Assembly (NCBI GenBank): GCA_017521405.1
Contig: JAFXCP010000005.1
Coordinates: 84,009 to 148,008, forward strand
Reading direction: 5' to 3'
Source: Akkermansia sp.
Lineage (GTDB): Bacteria > Verrucomicrobiota > Verrucomicrobiia > Verrucomicrobiales > Akkermansiaceae
Length of the DNA stretch: 64,000 bases
In this document: piece by piece, positions 8,707 through 17,182 of the stretch
Layout of the letters: every line of letters starts with the position of its first letter
Numbering within the stretch: the first letter of the stretch is position 1
Program-made: the position numbers and the translations under genes
The notes under the pieces: generated by a model
Told to the model about the DNA's origin: nothing
Databases searched by the model: none
The model's input: the letters and a program-made list of their open reading frames with translations, nothing else

Positions 8707-10485
8707 ATGCTTAACTTTTTGAAAAGCCGCCTGTTCTTCCTCTTGGTAGTACTGGTGCTTTCCGGGTACATGGCATGGGAGGGGTGTTATCGTTGGTACG
8801 GTCCTTTTGAGTTGCCGCTATGGAGCATAGGCGCGGCAGCTCTGTTGGCTGGCAGCTGCTGCGGTATGCAGCTTATGCGCCGTTTGAAGAAGCAGGTGCT
8901 TCCCACTCCTGCTTCCTTGTGGCTGCTTCTGTTGCTTTCCATTGTGGTGGATGGATCGTGTAACTTATATGCCTTTCAAACACCTTGGCAGTTGCATTTG
9001 TCGGTGTTAATGACGATGGCATGCTTTTGCCTCGTATGGGCGTTGCTGCGGGTGTGGTCCTTGTTGTTTTGGCTCACCTTTCTTCTGTTGGAGTTGATTC
9101 AGTACGGCGCCTTCCTTCAGTATGGTTCCCGCATTAACTCCTTAGTCGTGGCGGAAACTCTGGAGGCTTCGATGGAGGAAATCCTCATTTATCTTACACC
9201 GATGAATGGCTGCCTTCTTGTGGGTGGTATTCTTGCAAGCCTTGCATGCTGCTGGGTGCTATACCGCATCCTACGGAAGCAAAAGAGTCCGGCTTTGTTA
9301 AATGCGGCATGCCTGTTTGGCGGTCTTTCTCTCTTATTTGCTCTTTTGGTGCCGCCTAATCGGCAAGTGCAGGATTTTTACTGGCCTGCCGCGGAAATGC
9401 CTGTGCTTTGGGAATCCGTTTCTGAGGCACTCACCATCAATCAGGCCACAATTAACCAAGTGGAGAATTTACCATCACCCACGGAGCAGCCTTCCGAAAT
9501 CCTTTCCCTAAAAGGAGGGGAAGGCGTGGTTCTTATTGTTCATGTGGGTGAAAGTATTCGAGCCGACCGAATGAGCATTAACGGATATGTCCGGAATACT
9601 ACACCTTGGTTGAAAGAGCAGAAGAATCTCATCAATTTTCCGGTTTGTATCTCTTCCGCATGCGATACTTGCCAAGCTCAGATAGCCATTTTGACGGATG
9701 GTCGCCGCGATATTTACGAGAAAAACCCCGAATTAATGCCCAAGACAGGTTCCGTGCTGGACCTGTTCGAAGCTAATGGTTTTGATATCTATTCATTTTT
9801 TGGGCGGCGCTGTGCACAAAAGCTCAAGTATGACCGCGTTGTTCGAATTCTGACGCGCCGCTCGGTCAAACGCTACAATGCACCGGGCAGTCCATGGACG
9901 TCCGTGCCGCAGATGAAGGAGGTGCTGGAGGCTCAGGAGCAAGGGCAGAACCTCGTTTTCTTTATCAACAACGAAGGAAGCCACACTCCCTTCTACCATT
10001 ACAATAGGGAGAATCCTCCTTTTGCACCGGCTTCTTCCGATTTCCATAATCCGGCGGCGCAGGCTAAGGAGGTAAATAATGCCTACGATAGCACTATCCA
10101 CTATACGGATGAGTTCGTGCGCCGTGTAGCCGAGTTGCTTAAAGGACGCCCCTTCGTGTATGTCTATGTGAGCGACCACGGAGAATATCTGGGGCATGAT
10201 GGTATCTGGGGGCGTGCCGGACTGGGGGAAAGCCACCTGAGTTATCACGCTACGGATGGCTGCAAGGTGGGTATGTTTGTTTTAGCCTCCCCGGAGTTTT
10301 ACGAACTGCATCCGCACTTCGATGCTGCTTTGCAGCAAATGCGTGCAAATAGTACAAAAACAGTGGCTCACGAACATATTTTCCATACGCTTTTGGGGCT
10401 CTTCAAGCTGAAAACGCCGCATTACAATGCGGAGCTGGATTTAACGCAGCCGCAGGTACAGCCATATACCGGCTCCATGCCTTAA
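8707..10485 (+). CDS. Membrane phosphoethanolamine transferase-like protein (EptA/sulfatase superfamily)
   Basis: 592 residues. About five transmembrane helices occupy residues 1-215 (e.g. LFFLLVVLVLSGYMAW; LLLFWLTFLLLELIQYGAFL-like region). From about 270 an alkaline-phosphatase-fold domain follows: VVLIVHVGESIRADRMSING (metal-binding Glu), NTTPWL, and SACDTCQAQI containing the Thr expected as nucleophile. A late YVSDHGEYLG supplies further metal ligands. Family members transfer phosphoethanolamine from phosphatidylethanolamine to lipid A or surface glycans on the periplasmic side. The true acceptor is unknown. It lies between the ylbF-like gene and rmuC (12 bp gap). Confidence 0.85.
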   Translation: MLNFLKSRLFFLLVVLVLSGYMAWEGCYRWYGPFELPLWSIGAAALLAGSCCGMQLMRRLKKQVLPTPASLWLLLLLSIVVDGSCNLYAFQTPWQLHLSVLMTMACFCLVWALLRVWSLLFWLTFLLLELIQYGAFLQYGSRINSLVVAETLEASMEEILIYLTPMNGCLLVGGILASLACCWVLYRILRKQKSPALLNAACLFGGLSLLFALLVPPNRQVQDFYWPAAEMPVLWESVSEALTINQATINQVENLPSPTEQPSEILSLKGGEGVVLIVHVGESIRADRMSINGYVRNTTPWLKEQKNLINFPVCISSACDTCQAQIAILTDGRRDIYEKNPELMPKTGSVLDLFEANGFDIYSFFGRRCAQKLKYDRVVRILTRRSVKRYNAPGSPWTSVPQMKEVLEAQEQGQNLVFFINNEGSHTPFYHYNRENPPFAPASSDFHNPAAQAKEVNNAYDSTIHYTDEFVRRVAELLKGRPFVYVYVSDHGEYLGHDGIWGRAGLGESHLSYHATDGCKVGMFVLASPEFYELHPHFDAALQQMRANSTKTVAHEHIFHTLLGLFKLKTPHYNAELDLTQPQVQPYTGSMP

Positions 10486-10497
10486 TCAATATACAAT

Positions 10498-11742
10498 ATG
10501 CTCGAGAGCATTCTGATGTTTGCCCTGCTTGGGCTTGGCTTTGTGGCCGGAGGGTGGTTTTTTACGCAGCGCCTCCAGAAACGTTTCCATGGGGAAAAAG
10601 AGGACATGCAAGCTCGTCTCAATGAGGCGGAGCAGCAGCGCGAGCTTTTGGCTCAACAGAAGGATTTCCTCCTGCAACAGCACAAGCGGGAATTAGACCT
10701 TCTGCGCCAAACGGCAGAGAAAGAAGAAAACCGCTGGGAAGAACGCATGAAGCAGCAGGAGGAACGCTTTGCAAGCCTCTCCCGGAAGGTGCTGGAAACG
10801 AATACCAACAAGCTCAAGGAAGATAATGCGGAACAAATGTCGGCTGTTCTTGCTCCTCTGAAAATACAGTTAGAGCAGCTTGGTAAAGCCGTACACGATA
10901 CAAATACCAATGGTGCCAGCCATAAGGCTTCTCTGGAAACGGCCATTAAATCCATGATGGCTAAGGCAGAGGCTCTTGGTCGAGATGCCCAAAATCTGGC
11001 ATTGGCTCTCAAAGGTGACTCTAAAAAACAAGGGGATTGGGGTGAGATGGTGCTGGAACGCATGCTGGAGGAATCCGGTCTCCGTAAAAACGAGGAGTAT
11101 TTCATCCAAGAGGTTCATAAAACAGAGGAAGGGAAAAACCTTCGTCCGGATGTGGTGATTCGCTTCCCGGAGGAGCGCTGCGTGGTGGTGGATTCTAAAG
11201 TGTCGCTCACCGCATATGCAAATTATATGGCCGCCGAGGAGGAGGAGACCCGCCAAGCTGCTTTGCGGGCACATGTGGCCTCGGTTCGTTCCCATATCGG
11301 AGAGTTACATGCTAAGGACTATCAGCATGTGGTGAAGGATACCATCAGTTATGTGCTGATGTTTATTCCCAATGAAGCATCGTATATTGCAGCGGTGCAG
11401 GCAGAACCGTCTCTTCCCTTGGAAGCATACCAAAAGGGCATACTCATTATTAGCCCGAGTAATTTATTGATGGCTTTGCAACTAGCCTATAATCTGTGGC
11501 AAAAGGAACGACAGGTGCGTAATGTGGAGGCAATTTACGACCGCGCGTGTAAAATGTATGAGAAAATGGTAGGCTTCCAGAAAAGTTTTCTCTCCGTTGG
11601 GGCGGAGTTGAAACAGGCTCAGGAGCGTTATGACCAAGCACTTGGTCAGCTGAGCAAGGGGCGGGGTAATGTGCTGCACCAAATGGAGGACCTTCGCCAA
11701 ATGGGCATCAATACCTCTAAACGCCTTGAATTGGAGGATTGA
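10498..11742 (+). CDS. rmuC: RmuC-family DNA recombination protein
   Basis: 414 residues. An N-terminal membrane anchor (LIMFALLGLGFVAGGWFF-like segment, residues 5-22) is followed by a long Gln/Glu-rich coiled coil (about 25-120) and the RmuC nuclease-like core: KGDSKKQGDWGEMVLERMLE, RPDVVIRFPEERCVVVDSKV, ISYVLMFIPNEASYIAAVQ and IISPSNLLMALQLAYNLW. RmuC proteins are linked to limiting inversions at short inverted repeats and to phage defence; the biochemical role is not settled. The stop codon lies 1 bp from the stop of the convergent ABC transporter gene. Confidence 0.95.
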   Translation: MLESILMFALLGLGFVAGGWFFTQRLQKRFHGEKEDMQARLNEAEQQRELLAQQKDFLLQQHKRELDLLRQTAEKEENRWEERMKQQEERFASLSRKVLETNTNKLKEDNAEQMSAVLAPLKIQLEQLGKAVHDTNTNGASHKASLETAIKSMMAKAEALGRDAQNLALALKGDSKKQGDWGEMVLERMLEESGLRKNEEYFIQEVHKTEEGKNLRPDVVIRFPEERCVVVDSKVSLTAYANYMAAEEEETRQAALRAHVASVRSHIGELHAKDYQHVVKDTISYVLMFIPNEASYIAAVQAEPSLPLEAYQKGILIISPSNLLMALQLAYNLWQKERQVRNVEAIYDRACKMYEKMVGFQKSFLSVGAELKQAQERYDQALGQLSKGRGNVLHQMEDLRQMGINTSKRLELED

Positions 11743-11743
11743 T

Positions 11744-14700
11744 TTACTTGCCCCGGCCTATACGCTGCATGCGCCATGCTGCCACAAGAATGGGCATTAA
11801 GCCCATGATGAAGAGGTAAACCGCATTGCGCGTAATGGTGGGGATGGAGTTTTCATCCGTTTCCTGGTCAATGCCGGAGAATGGGCGTGCCTGTCTGGGA
11901 GCCAGATAGAAGCCTCTATGCTCGTTTTGGCGGCGATCCTTGCGAGCGGTTTTAACACCTTCCCGGATTTCACTCAACTTCCGGTTGGAGAAAAAGAACT
12001 CCATAGGCTGGTCTTGCTCTGTGTTCTCCCGCTCAGAAAGCATCGTAAGAATACTTTCAAGGTAATCCTCGTTATGTTCCAATGCGGCTTTTCGCACGCG
12101 GCGTAACATGCGGCGGGCTTCATCCGGAGTGGTTACTGTGGCATTAAAAACGAGGGCGGCGCGCTGGATGAAGCGTAGTTCTTCCTCTGAGCCGTTTTCT
12201 TTGTATTGCTCGCGTAATTGGTTGACTCGGTTCGTTTCCCTATCCCAAAGGTTTTGAGAAGACTGCACGACGAATAACATCTCGAAGGCATAACGAAGGG
12301 GGCAAAACTCCGCAATGAGTGGTACCGGCTTACTGCTGATTTCGTGTGTCACCTCATCTTGGTAGGCTACACGGTGGCGCATATTGGAGAGTCTGTAATC
12401 CACGGCTGCGGGAATGATGCCATCCGGTATCCGTGGGCTGAATTCATTCATTTCCTCAAAACGAATAAGGGCTCCTGCCAGCAAGATTTGGGGAACCAGA
12501 AGAAGCGGCACGATATTGAGCGCCGTTCGTTCTGAGCGGACGAAGGCCGATACCATAAGAGAAAGAGAAATACCCACGAAGGCTGTGAGCAACATCACCA
12601 AAAAGTGAGGCCAGAACATGAAGTGAATTTCCAGAATCGCGTTGCCCACCAATAGGTATAGGGCACACTGCAATCCGGCAATTCCCGTTAGAACAATTGT
12701 TTTGGCCAAAAGATACCCACCGGTAAAGAGCTTGTAGTTACTTTCCCGCCGCAGAAGGGGTCTATCCCGAAGTATCTCGCAGGCGGCATCCGTCAGGCCA
12801 AAAAACATGGCCAACACGAGCGATAGAAAGAGATACTCATTGATATGAAGAGATTTATAGTAAGTGTACGGCACATCGCGAGCCACGCGGAGTGTGCCGG
12901 CTATCAAAGCGGCCAATACAGGTCCTTCCAGTAGCACAGCGTACAAGCCCATGCGGCTTCGCACTCGGGAAAGGAAGGTGCGAGCCATCCATAAACGGAA
13001 AAGCCTCCACAATTCCATCGGGGTGCGGGGGGGCAGCTCCGGTATGTCTTTTTCTTGGATATTGAATCCCGGTTGGGTGGATTTTGCTTCTTGTTCTTTC
13101 TTTCTGTTGGTAAAGTTGTATTTCTCGAATCGTTCCTGCCAAAGTCTTGGATTAGTTGTTTGGGTATCGCCAATGCGGCGGAAGGGGGCTTCCAGTACCT
13201 CAAACACATAATCGGCGCCTCCGGCAGCAATGGTTTCCCGGGGGACGCGCAAGCGCATTTCCCGCGCTGCATTCCGGAAGTATTCCGACATTTCCTGAGG
13301 CGTCCCCCAGAATGCCATTTGGCCGTGGGCATCAAGTACCATTACTTTCTTAAAGCGGTTAAGCAGCACTTGCGCCGGGCGGTGCAGGGTGCAGAGTAAT
13401 ATGCGGCTCTTGGAAATCTCTTCCAATGTGTCAATCACATGCTCCGAATCCATGGAGGATAAGCCACTAATCGGCTCATCTATCAGGAAGACCTCTGCTG
13501 TGCCGGTGAGGTCCAAGCCCAGGTTGAGGCGCGTACGCTCACCATCGGAAAGGGTGCGTTCTCCTGCCCGCCCTACGTTTCTGGAAGCCAAGTGCCCGAT
13601 GCCTACGAAATTCAGTACCGTTTGCACCCGTCGTTCTCGGTCTGCGTGGCTCAGGCGCGGTCTGCGGGTGATGGATGCCTGATAGATGTGTTCGCTCACG
13701 GTCATTGCCTCATCGAGGATGTCCTCCCTTGGGATGAATGCGATGTGGCGTCGCAGGCTCTCGGATTCGGGCGTGAGCCGCTCGTTATTGTACATGATTG
13801 TGCCAAACGTGGGGCGCATATGCCCGGCAAGCATGGCCAGCAGAGAGCTTTTCCCGGAGCCGCTAGGCCCAAGAATACAGGCCATTTCTCCGCGTTTGAG
13901 CGCAAAGTCGATATTGTTCACCACTCGCCCGGCACGCACGAAATCTCGCGTAAGTCCGCGCACGACAAGGGATGTTACTGTGGAGGATTCTTCCTCCAAC
14001 ACGCCGGAGGAAAGGCGGCAGCGCAGGAACTGTTCCGGGCTAAGAGCTATCAATGCACCATCATGCAGGTTGGTATCCCCCCTTACAGGCACGCCATCCA
14101 CACTCAAATCAGATGCATCTCCTTCCAGCACGCGAAGCAGACCCGTATTGGATGCACGAGAGAAGGAAACTTCCAAAACCGCGCCCGGCGCAAGACCGGG
14201 GGTAAGTTTCAGTACTCCCGGCCTATTCATGTATGGCAAGTTTGTTACGAGGATTTTACGGTTTGCCGGATCGAGCTGGAAGCTGCTGCCGGCAGTAGCA
14301 TTATCCGCCAAGTCCGCAAAGAGGAATGGCCCGGCTTCTTGCACGGAAAAGGGGGTATAATAGCCGGTGCAGACAGATACGCCGTTTTGCAGAGGGACAC
14401 CATCCAGCTCCAGCCCGGCATCGGAGCGGAGGATTTCCAATTCGGCATGAACCCCCAGCTTGACGCGTGCTATACTGTTTATGGAGCGTTGGCGAGTCAG
14501 GGTGATGCGGTCGCCATCCAGCTGGAGGTGGTTCACCAGTTTAGCCCCTGTGTATCGGGCTTGGAGTAGGGAAAGTAAGGTTTTATGGTGGAAGAAGCAG
14601 GTTTCCAGTTTAATGCTTTGCCCCGGGGAAAGAGGGAGAATGCCCCCCTTGTGCAAATCGATACCACGAACCTGCAAAGGGATATCGGAATCGTTGATGA

Positions 14701-15334
14701 CCAGCAGAATGTTTACGCAGCGTAAAATGCGGAAACCGGTGTGCCGTTCTGCTGAAGGAAGCAAAATGTTTTCTGCCCCCAGTCGATGAGAAAATGAGAG
14801 GCTTTCTATGGGGCGAATAGCATGAGCCCCGGGGGTGCGTACCAAATCCTCGATGATGGTGGCCATTCCCGGCAGGTTCAAGCCATAGGTTACATCCTCA
14901 AAAAGCGTGGGATTTGTTAAATCCCCGCCTACGCGGTGCAACAGGGCAAAAACCTCCAAAGCCAGGGAAATGCGTTCCTCCTCCGTGCGTCGGGCTGCTG
15001 CCAGTGTGAGTGTGGCGGGCAGGGGATATTGTGCTTCGTACGCCATCTGGAAGCGTTCCGCCAGCCATATATGCTCCACATTGGGGAATTCATGGCGCAA
15101 GATATCCATGGCGGTATCGAGCTTGTCAATATCAAGCCCCTCCACTTGCACCATGATGGAGGCAAAAAGGTTTACAATGGTGAGAGCATGTTCTCGCCTC
15201 GATTCTTCCTTGGCTGTAATGCGCTGCGGCGTAAAGGGAATTAACACCACAAGGGCACTACGCCAGCGGAGAATACGGCGGCGCAGCCCACGAAGAAAGG
15301 AATTCACGAGGCGCTGAATCCGAGGGCGTTTCAT
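11744..15334 (-). CDS. Large ABCG-like ABC transporter with N-terminal TerB-like and FHA-like regions
   Basis: 1196 residues, ATP-binding and membrane domains in one chain. Residues 40-150 are helical and resemble a TerB-like domain (LFASIMVQVEGLDIDKLDTA, then ALEVFALLHRVGG). Residues 170-450 are strand-rich and could hold FHA-like modules (SVDGVPVRGDTNLHDGALIA). The ATPase spans about 460-690: Walker A LGPSGSGKSSLLAML, signature TLSDGERTRLNLGL, Walker B EVFLIDEPISGLSSMDSE, and H-loop LCTLHRPA. The membrane domain (about 790-1000) is of ABC-2 type, and one more helix ends the protein. Substrate unknown. The start overlaps the preceding stop by 4 bp. The N-terminal domain calls are inference; the ABC core is certain. 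Confidence 0.88.
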   Translation of the reverse strand: MKRPRIQRLVNSFLRGLRRRILRWRSALVVLIPFTPQRITAKEESRREHALTIVNLFASIMVQVEGLDIDKLDTAMDILRHEFPNVEHIWLAERFQMAYEAQYPLPATLTLAAARRTEEERISLALEVFALLHRVGGDLTNPTLFEDVTYGLNLPGMATIIEDLVRTPGAHAIRPIESLSFSHRLGAENILLPSAERHTGFRILRCVNILLVINDSDIPLQVRGIDLHKGGILPLSPGQSIKLETCFFHHKTLLSLLQARYTGAKLVNHLQLDGDRITLTRQRSINSIARVKLGVHAELEILRSDAGLELDGVPLQNGVSVCTGYYTPFSVQEAGPFLFADLADNATAGSSFQLDPANRKILVTNLPYMNRPGVLKLTPGLAPGAVLEVSFSRASNTGLLRVLEGDASDLSVDGVPVRGDTNLHDGALIALSPEQFLRCRLSSGVLEEESSTVTSLVVRGLTRDFVRAGRVVNNIDFALKRGEMACILGPSGSGKSSLLAMLAGHMRPTFGTIMYNNERLTPESESLRRHIAFIPREDILDEAMTVSEHIYQASITRRPRLSHADRERRVQTVLNFVGIGHLASRNVGRAGERTLSDGERTRLNLGLDLTGTAEVFLIDEPISGLSSMDSEHVIDTLEEISKSRILLCTLHRPAQVLLNRFKKVMVLDAHGQMAFWGTPQEMSEYFRNAAREMRLRVPRETIAAGGADYVFEVLEAPFRRIGDTQTTNPRLWQERFEKYNFTNRKKEQEAKSTQPGFNIQEKDIPELPPRTPMELWRLFRLWMARTFLSRVRSRMGLYAVLLEGPVLAALIAGTLRVARDVPYTYYKSLHINEYLFLSLVLAMFFGLTDAACEILRDRPLLRRESNYKLFTGGYLLAKTIVLTGIAGLQCALYLLVGNAILEIHFMFWPHFLVMLLTAFVGISLSLMVSAFVRSERTALNIVPLLLVPQILLAGALIRFEEMNEFSPRIPDGIIPAAVDYRLSNMRHRVAYQDEVTHEISSKPVPLIAEFCPLRYAFEMLFVVQSSQNLWDRETNRVNQLREQYKENGSEEELRFIQRAALVFNATVTTPDEARRMLRRVRKAALEHNEDYLESILTMLSERENTEQDQPMEFFFSNRKLSEIREGVKTARKDRRQNEHRGFYLAPRQARPFSGIDQETDENSIPTITRNAVYLFIMGLMPILVAAWRMQRIGRGK

Positions 15335-15687
15335 GAGGGCGTTTGAGCAATTTTACCTGCTCCGGGGCAGCGTTCTTCCCATCCCGGGAAGTTCCATTTG
15401 TAGGGAAAGTCTCTGCATTGGCGCGGTTTAACCGATTGGATGCGGCAAGTGTTGTCCTTTTCCAACATGATACATGCTCCATCCGGAGCATCAATGAGGG
15501 AAAGACCCCGCCGATTACGCTGTAAATGGCACCATTTGTTGATGAAATCCGTTTCCTCCATTTGCAGATAAGCAGCAATAGCACTTATATCTTCATCCGT
15601 AAGGCAAACGTCCCCCTCCCAGCGGCAGCAGGCACCACAGCGCTGGCAAGAATGCACGATTTTCTCTGGTTCTTGGCTTTCGGACAT
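15331..15687 (-). CDS. YkgJ-family cysteine cluster protein
   Basis: 118 residues. The family motif appears as CQRCGACCRWEGDVC near residue 14, and further cysteines follow in CIMLEKDNTCRIQ and PRQCRDFPY. This is the CxxCxxCC zinc/iron-chelating domain (PF03692 type); the function of most members is unknown. It shares ATGA with the ABC transporter gene downstream and lies 4 bp after tsaB. Confidence 0.9.
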   Translation of the reverse strand: MSESQEPEKIVHSCQRCGACCRWEGDVCLTDEDISAIAAYLQMEETDFINKWCHLQRNRRGLSLIDAPDGACIMLEKDNTCRIQSVKPRQCRDFPYKWNFPGWEERCPGAGKIAQTPS

Positions 15688-15691
15688 CGCT

Positions 15692-16330
15692 TTAGTGAGG
15701 AATTTCCCAAGGTTTACGCACAGCTTTAGTAATATGGGGCGGACGAACGTAAATCGGTTCTGCCGGACGCTCTAATGCCTTCTGCTGTTCTGCCGCCGAC
15801 ATCTGCAACCACGTTTCCACCAATCCGGATGCTGTGGGTACAAGGGATTCCTGAGCCGGCGGCAATAAACCTTTCTCAGTAAGAGTGGAGGATGTTTCCA
15901 CGGAATAGAGCAGGGTACCATTTTGCTGTTCTTTAAGGATTTCCGGAGTGGAAAGAACAGAAATCTCTCCGGTCGGGCGGCGCAGTGTCCACCCCCCTCT
16001 TCGAGCATCGGAAATAATGCAAGCCTGTCTCGCCCCTACCAGCTGAGCCCAGGAATCAATGGCCACAAGGCGAGCGCCTGTCACAGCACTAATGCCCACT
16101 CCCGCAGCCAAGGCTACACGAACGCCGCCATAACTGCCGGGACCGGCCCCCACAAGAATGTAATGAAGAGAGTCTCCCTCTAATGCTTCTAATGCCTTCT
16201 CCAAAGCAGGGAATAAATGAGCATCGTGATTTCGCTCTGCTTGCCAGGATGCAAGGTACGAAAGGTTCCCCCGGCGATTAAGACACAGGGAGGCTTGGGA
16301 GACGGATGTTTCTATGGCGAGGATATTCAT
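15692..16330 (-). CDS. tsaB: tRNA threonylcarbamoyladenosine biosynthesis protein TsaB
   Basis: 212 residues, ASKHA-fold partner of TsaD in making t6A at position 37 of ANN-decoding tRNAs. Motifs: MNILAIETSVSQASLCL at the N-terminus, GAGPGSYGGVRVALAAGVGI (the typical GPGSFTGLR-type motif, with YGGVR here) and LVAIDSWAQLVG. The start at 16330 is chosen because the conserved N-terminus begins there and because it forms an ATGA overlap with prmA. The C-terminal half is less conserved, as usual. Confidence 0.93.
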   Translation of the reverse strand: MNILAIETSVSQASLCLNRRGNLSYLASWQAERNHDAHLFPALEKALEALEGDSLHYILVGAGPGSYGGVRVALAAGVGISAVTGARLVAIDSWAQLVGARQACIISDARRGGWTLRRPTGEISVLSTPEILKEQQNGTLLYSVETSSTLTEKGLLPPAQESLVPTASGLVETWLQMSAAEQQKALERPAEPIYVRPPHITKAVRKPWEIPH

Positions 16331-17175
16331 GCCAAAGTAAGTTGTGCGGTGGTCCACTTTCCCCGGGAAACGACTTTAACACGGCGCAATCCGGCAGCTT
16401 CGGCGGCTTGCAGAGTCTCCTCGGCCTGAGAGTTCAGAATCCCGGAAACGATGAGGATACCATCGCGTTTCATGGCTGTAATTAAGCGGGGAAACGCCTT
16501 TTGCAGCACCGTGGAAAAGAGGTTGGCCAGCACCACATCTGCCTTTTGGTCTGCGCGAGGAGCCCATTCAAACACATCCGCTTGGAAGAGGTCCAGTCCT
16601 TCCGCTCCGCCGTTGCGCTCAATGTTCCTGGCGGCAACTTCTACCGCCACCGGGTCGAAGTCGAAACTAAGAGCAGAACGTGCGCCCAAACGCAGTCCGG
16701 CCAAGGCAAGCACTCCTGTGCCGCAGCCTACATCCGTAAGAGTCCAAGGTGTTTTCAGGGTGCGTACATAATCACACAGCATACGCAGGCAGGTAGCAGT
16801 TGTGGCATGATTCCCCGTGCCGAATGCACGTTCTGCCGGGAAACAGAGAATAATGCGAGCGGGATACTTTTTCTGCAATTCCTGCAGCACCTGCGGATTG
16901 GAGGATGCGGAAATGACAATTCTATCCCGAATCATGAGGGGCGCTGTATTTTCCGGGGCTGTGGCGGCCACCCAATCCGTGGTGTGAAGCTCCTCCACCT
17001 GCCCACCAAAGCATGCATACAGCGCAAGAGCTTCTTCCTGCGTTTCGGTGTACACATCCACAGAAAGACGCCCTGCATGGAATCCCCCGGAAATTACGGC
17101 TCCGGGATGGTTGCCTACCTTTTCCTGCCACTCCGCCTCTTTTTCTGCGGAGATGTTTTTATGCCATTGCCACAT
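16327..17175 (-). CDS. prmA: Ribosomal protein L11 methyltransferase PrmA
   Basis: 282 residues, class I SAM-dependent methyltransferase that trimethylates L11. The N-terminal substrate-recognition domain is about 1-110. Family motifs: AFGTGNHATTATCLRML (the PrmA GTGxHxTT signature), DVGCGTGVLALAGLRLGA (SAM-binding motif I), FDFDPVAVEVAARNIERNG and ADVVLANLFSTVL (NPPY-like motif position). It starts 7 bp after the GH29 gene ends and overlaps tsaB by 4 bp. Confidence 0.95.
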   Translation of the reverse strand: MWQWHKNISAEKEAEWQEKVGNHPGAVISGGFHAGRLSVDVYTETQEEALALYACFGGQVEELHTTDWVAATAPENTAPLMIRDRIVISASSNPQVLQELQKKYPARIILCFPAERAFGTGNHATTATCLRMLCDYVRTLKTPWTLTDVGCGTGVLALAGLRLGARSALSFDFDPVAVEVAARNIERNGGAEGLDLFQADVFEWAPRADQKADVVLANLFSTVLQKAFPRLITAMKRDGILIVSGILNSQAEETLQAAEAAGLRRVKVVSRGKWTTAQLTLA

Positions 17176-17182
17176 GACCTAC

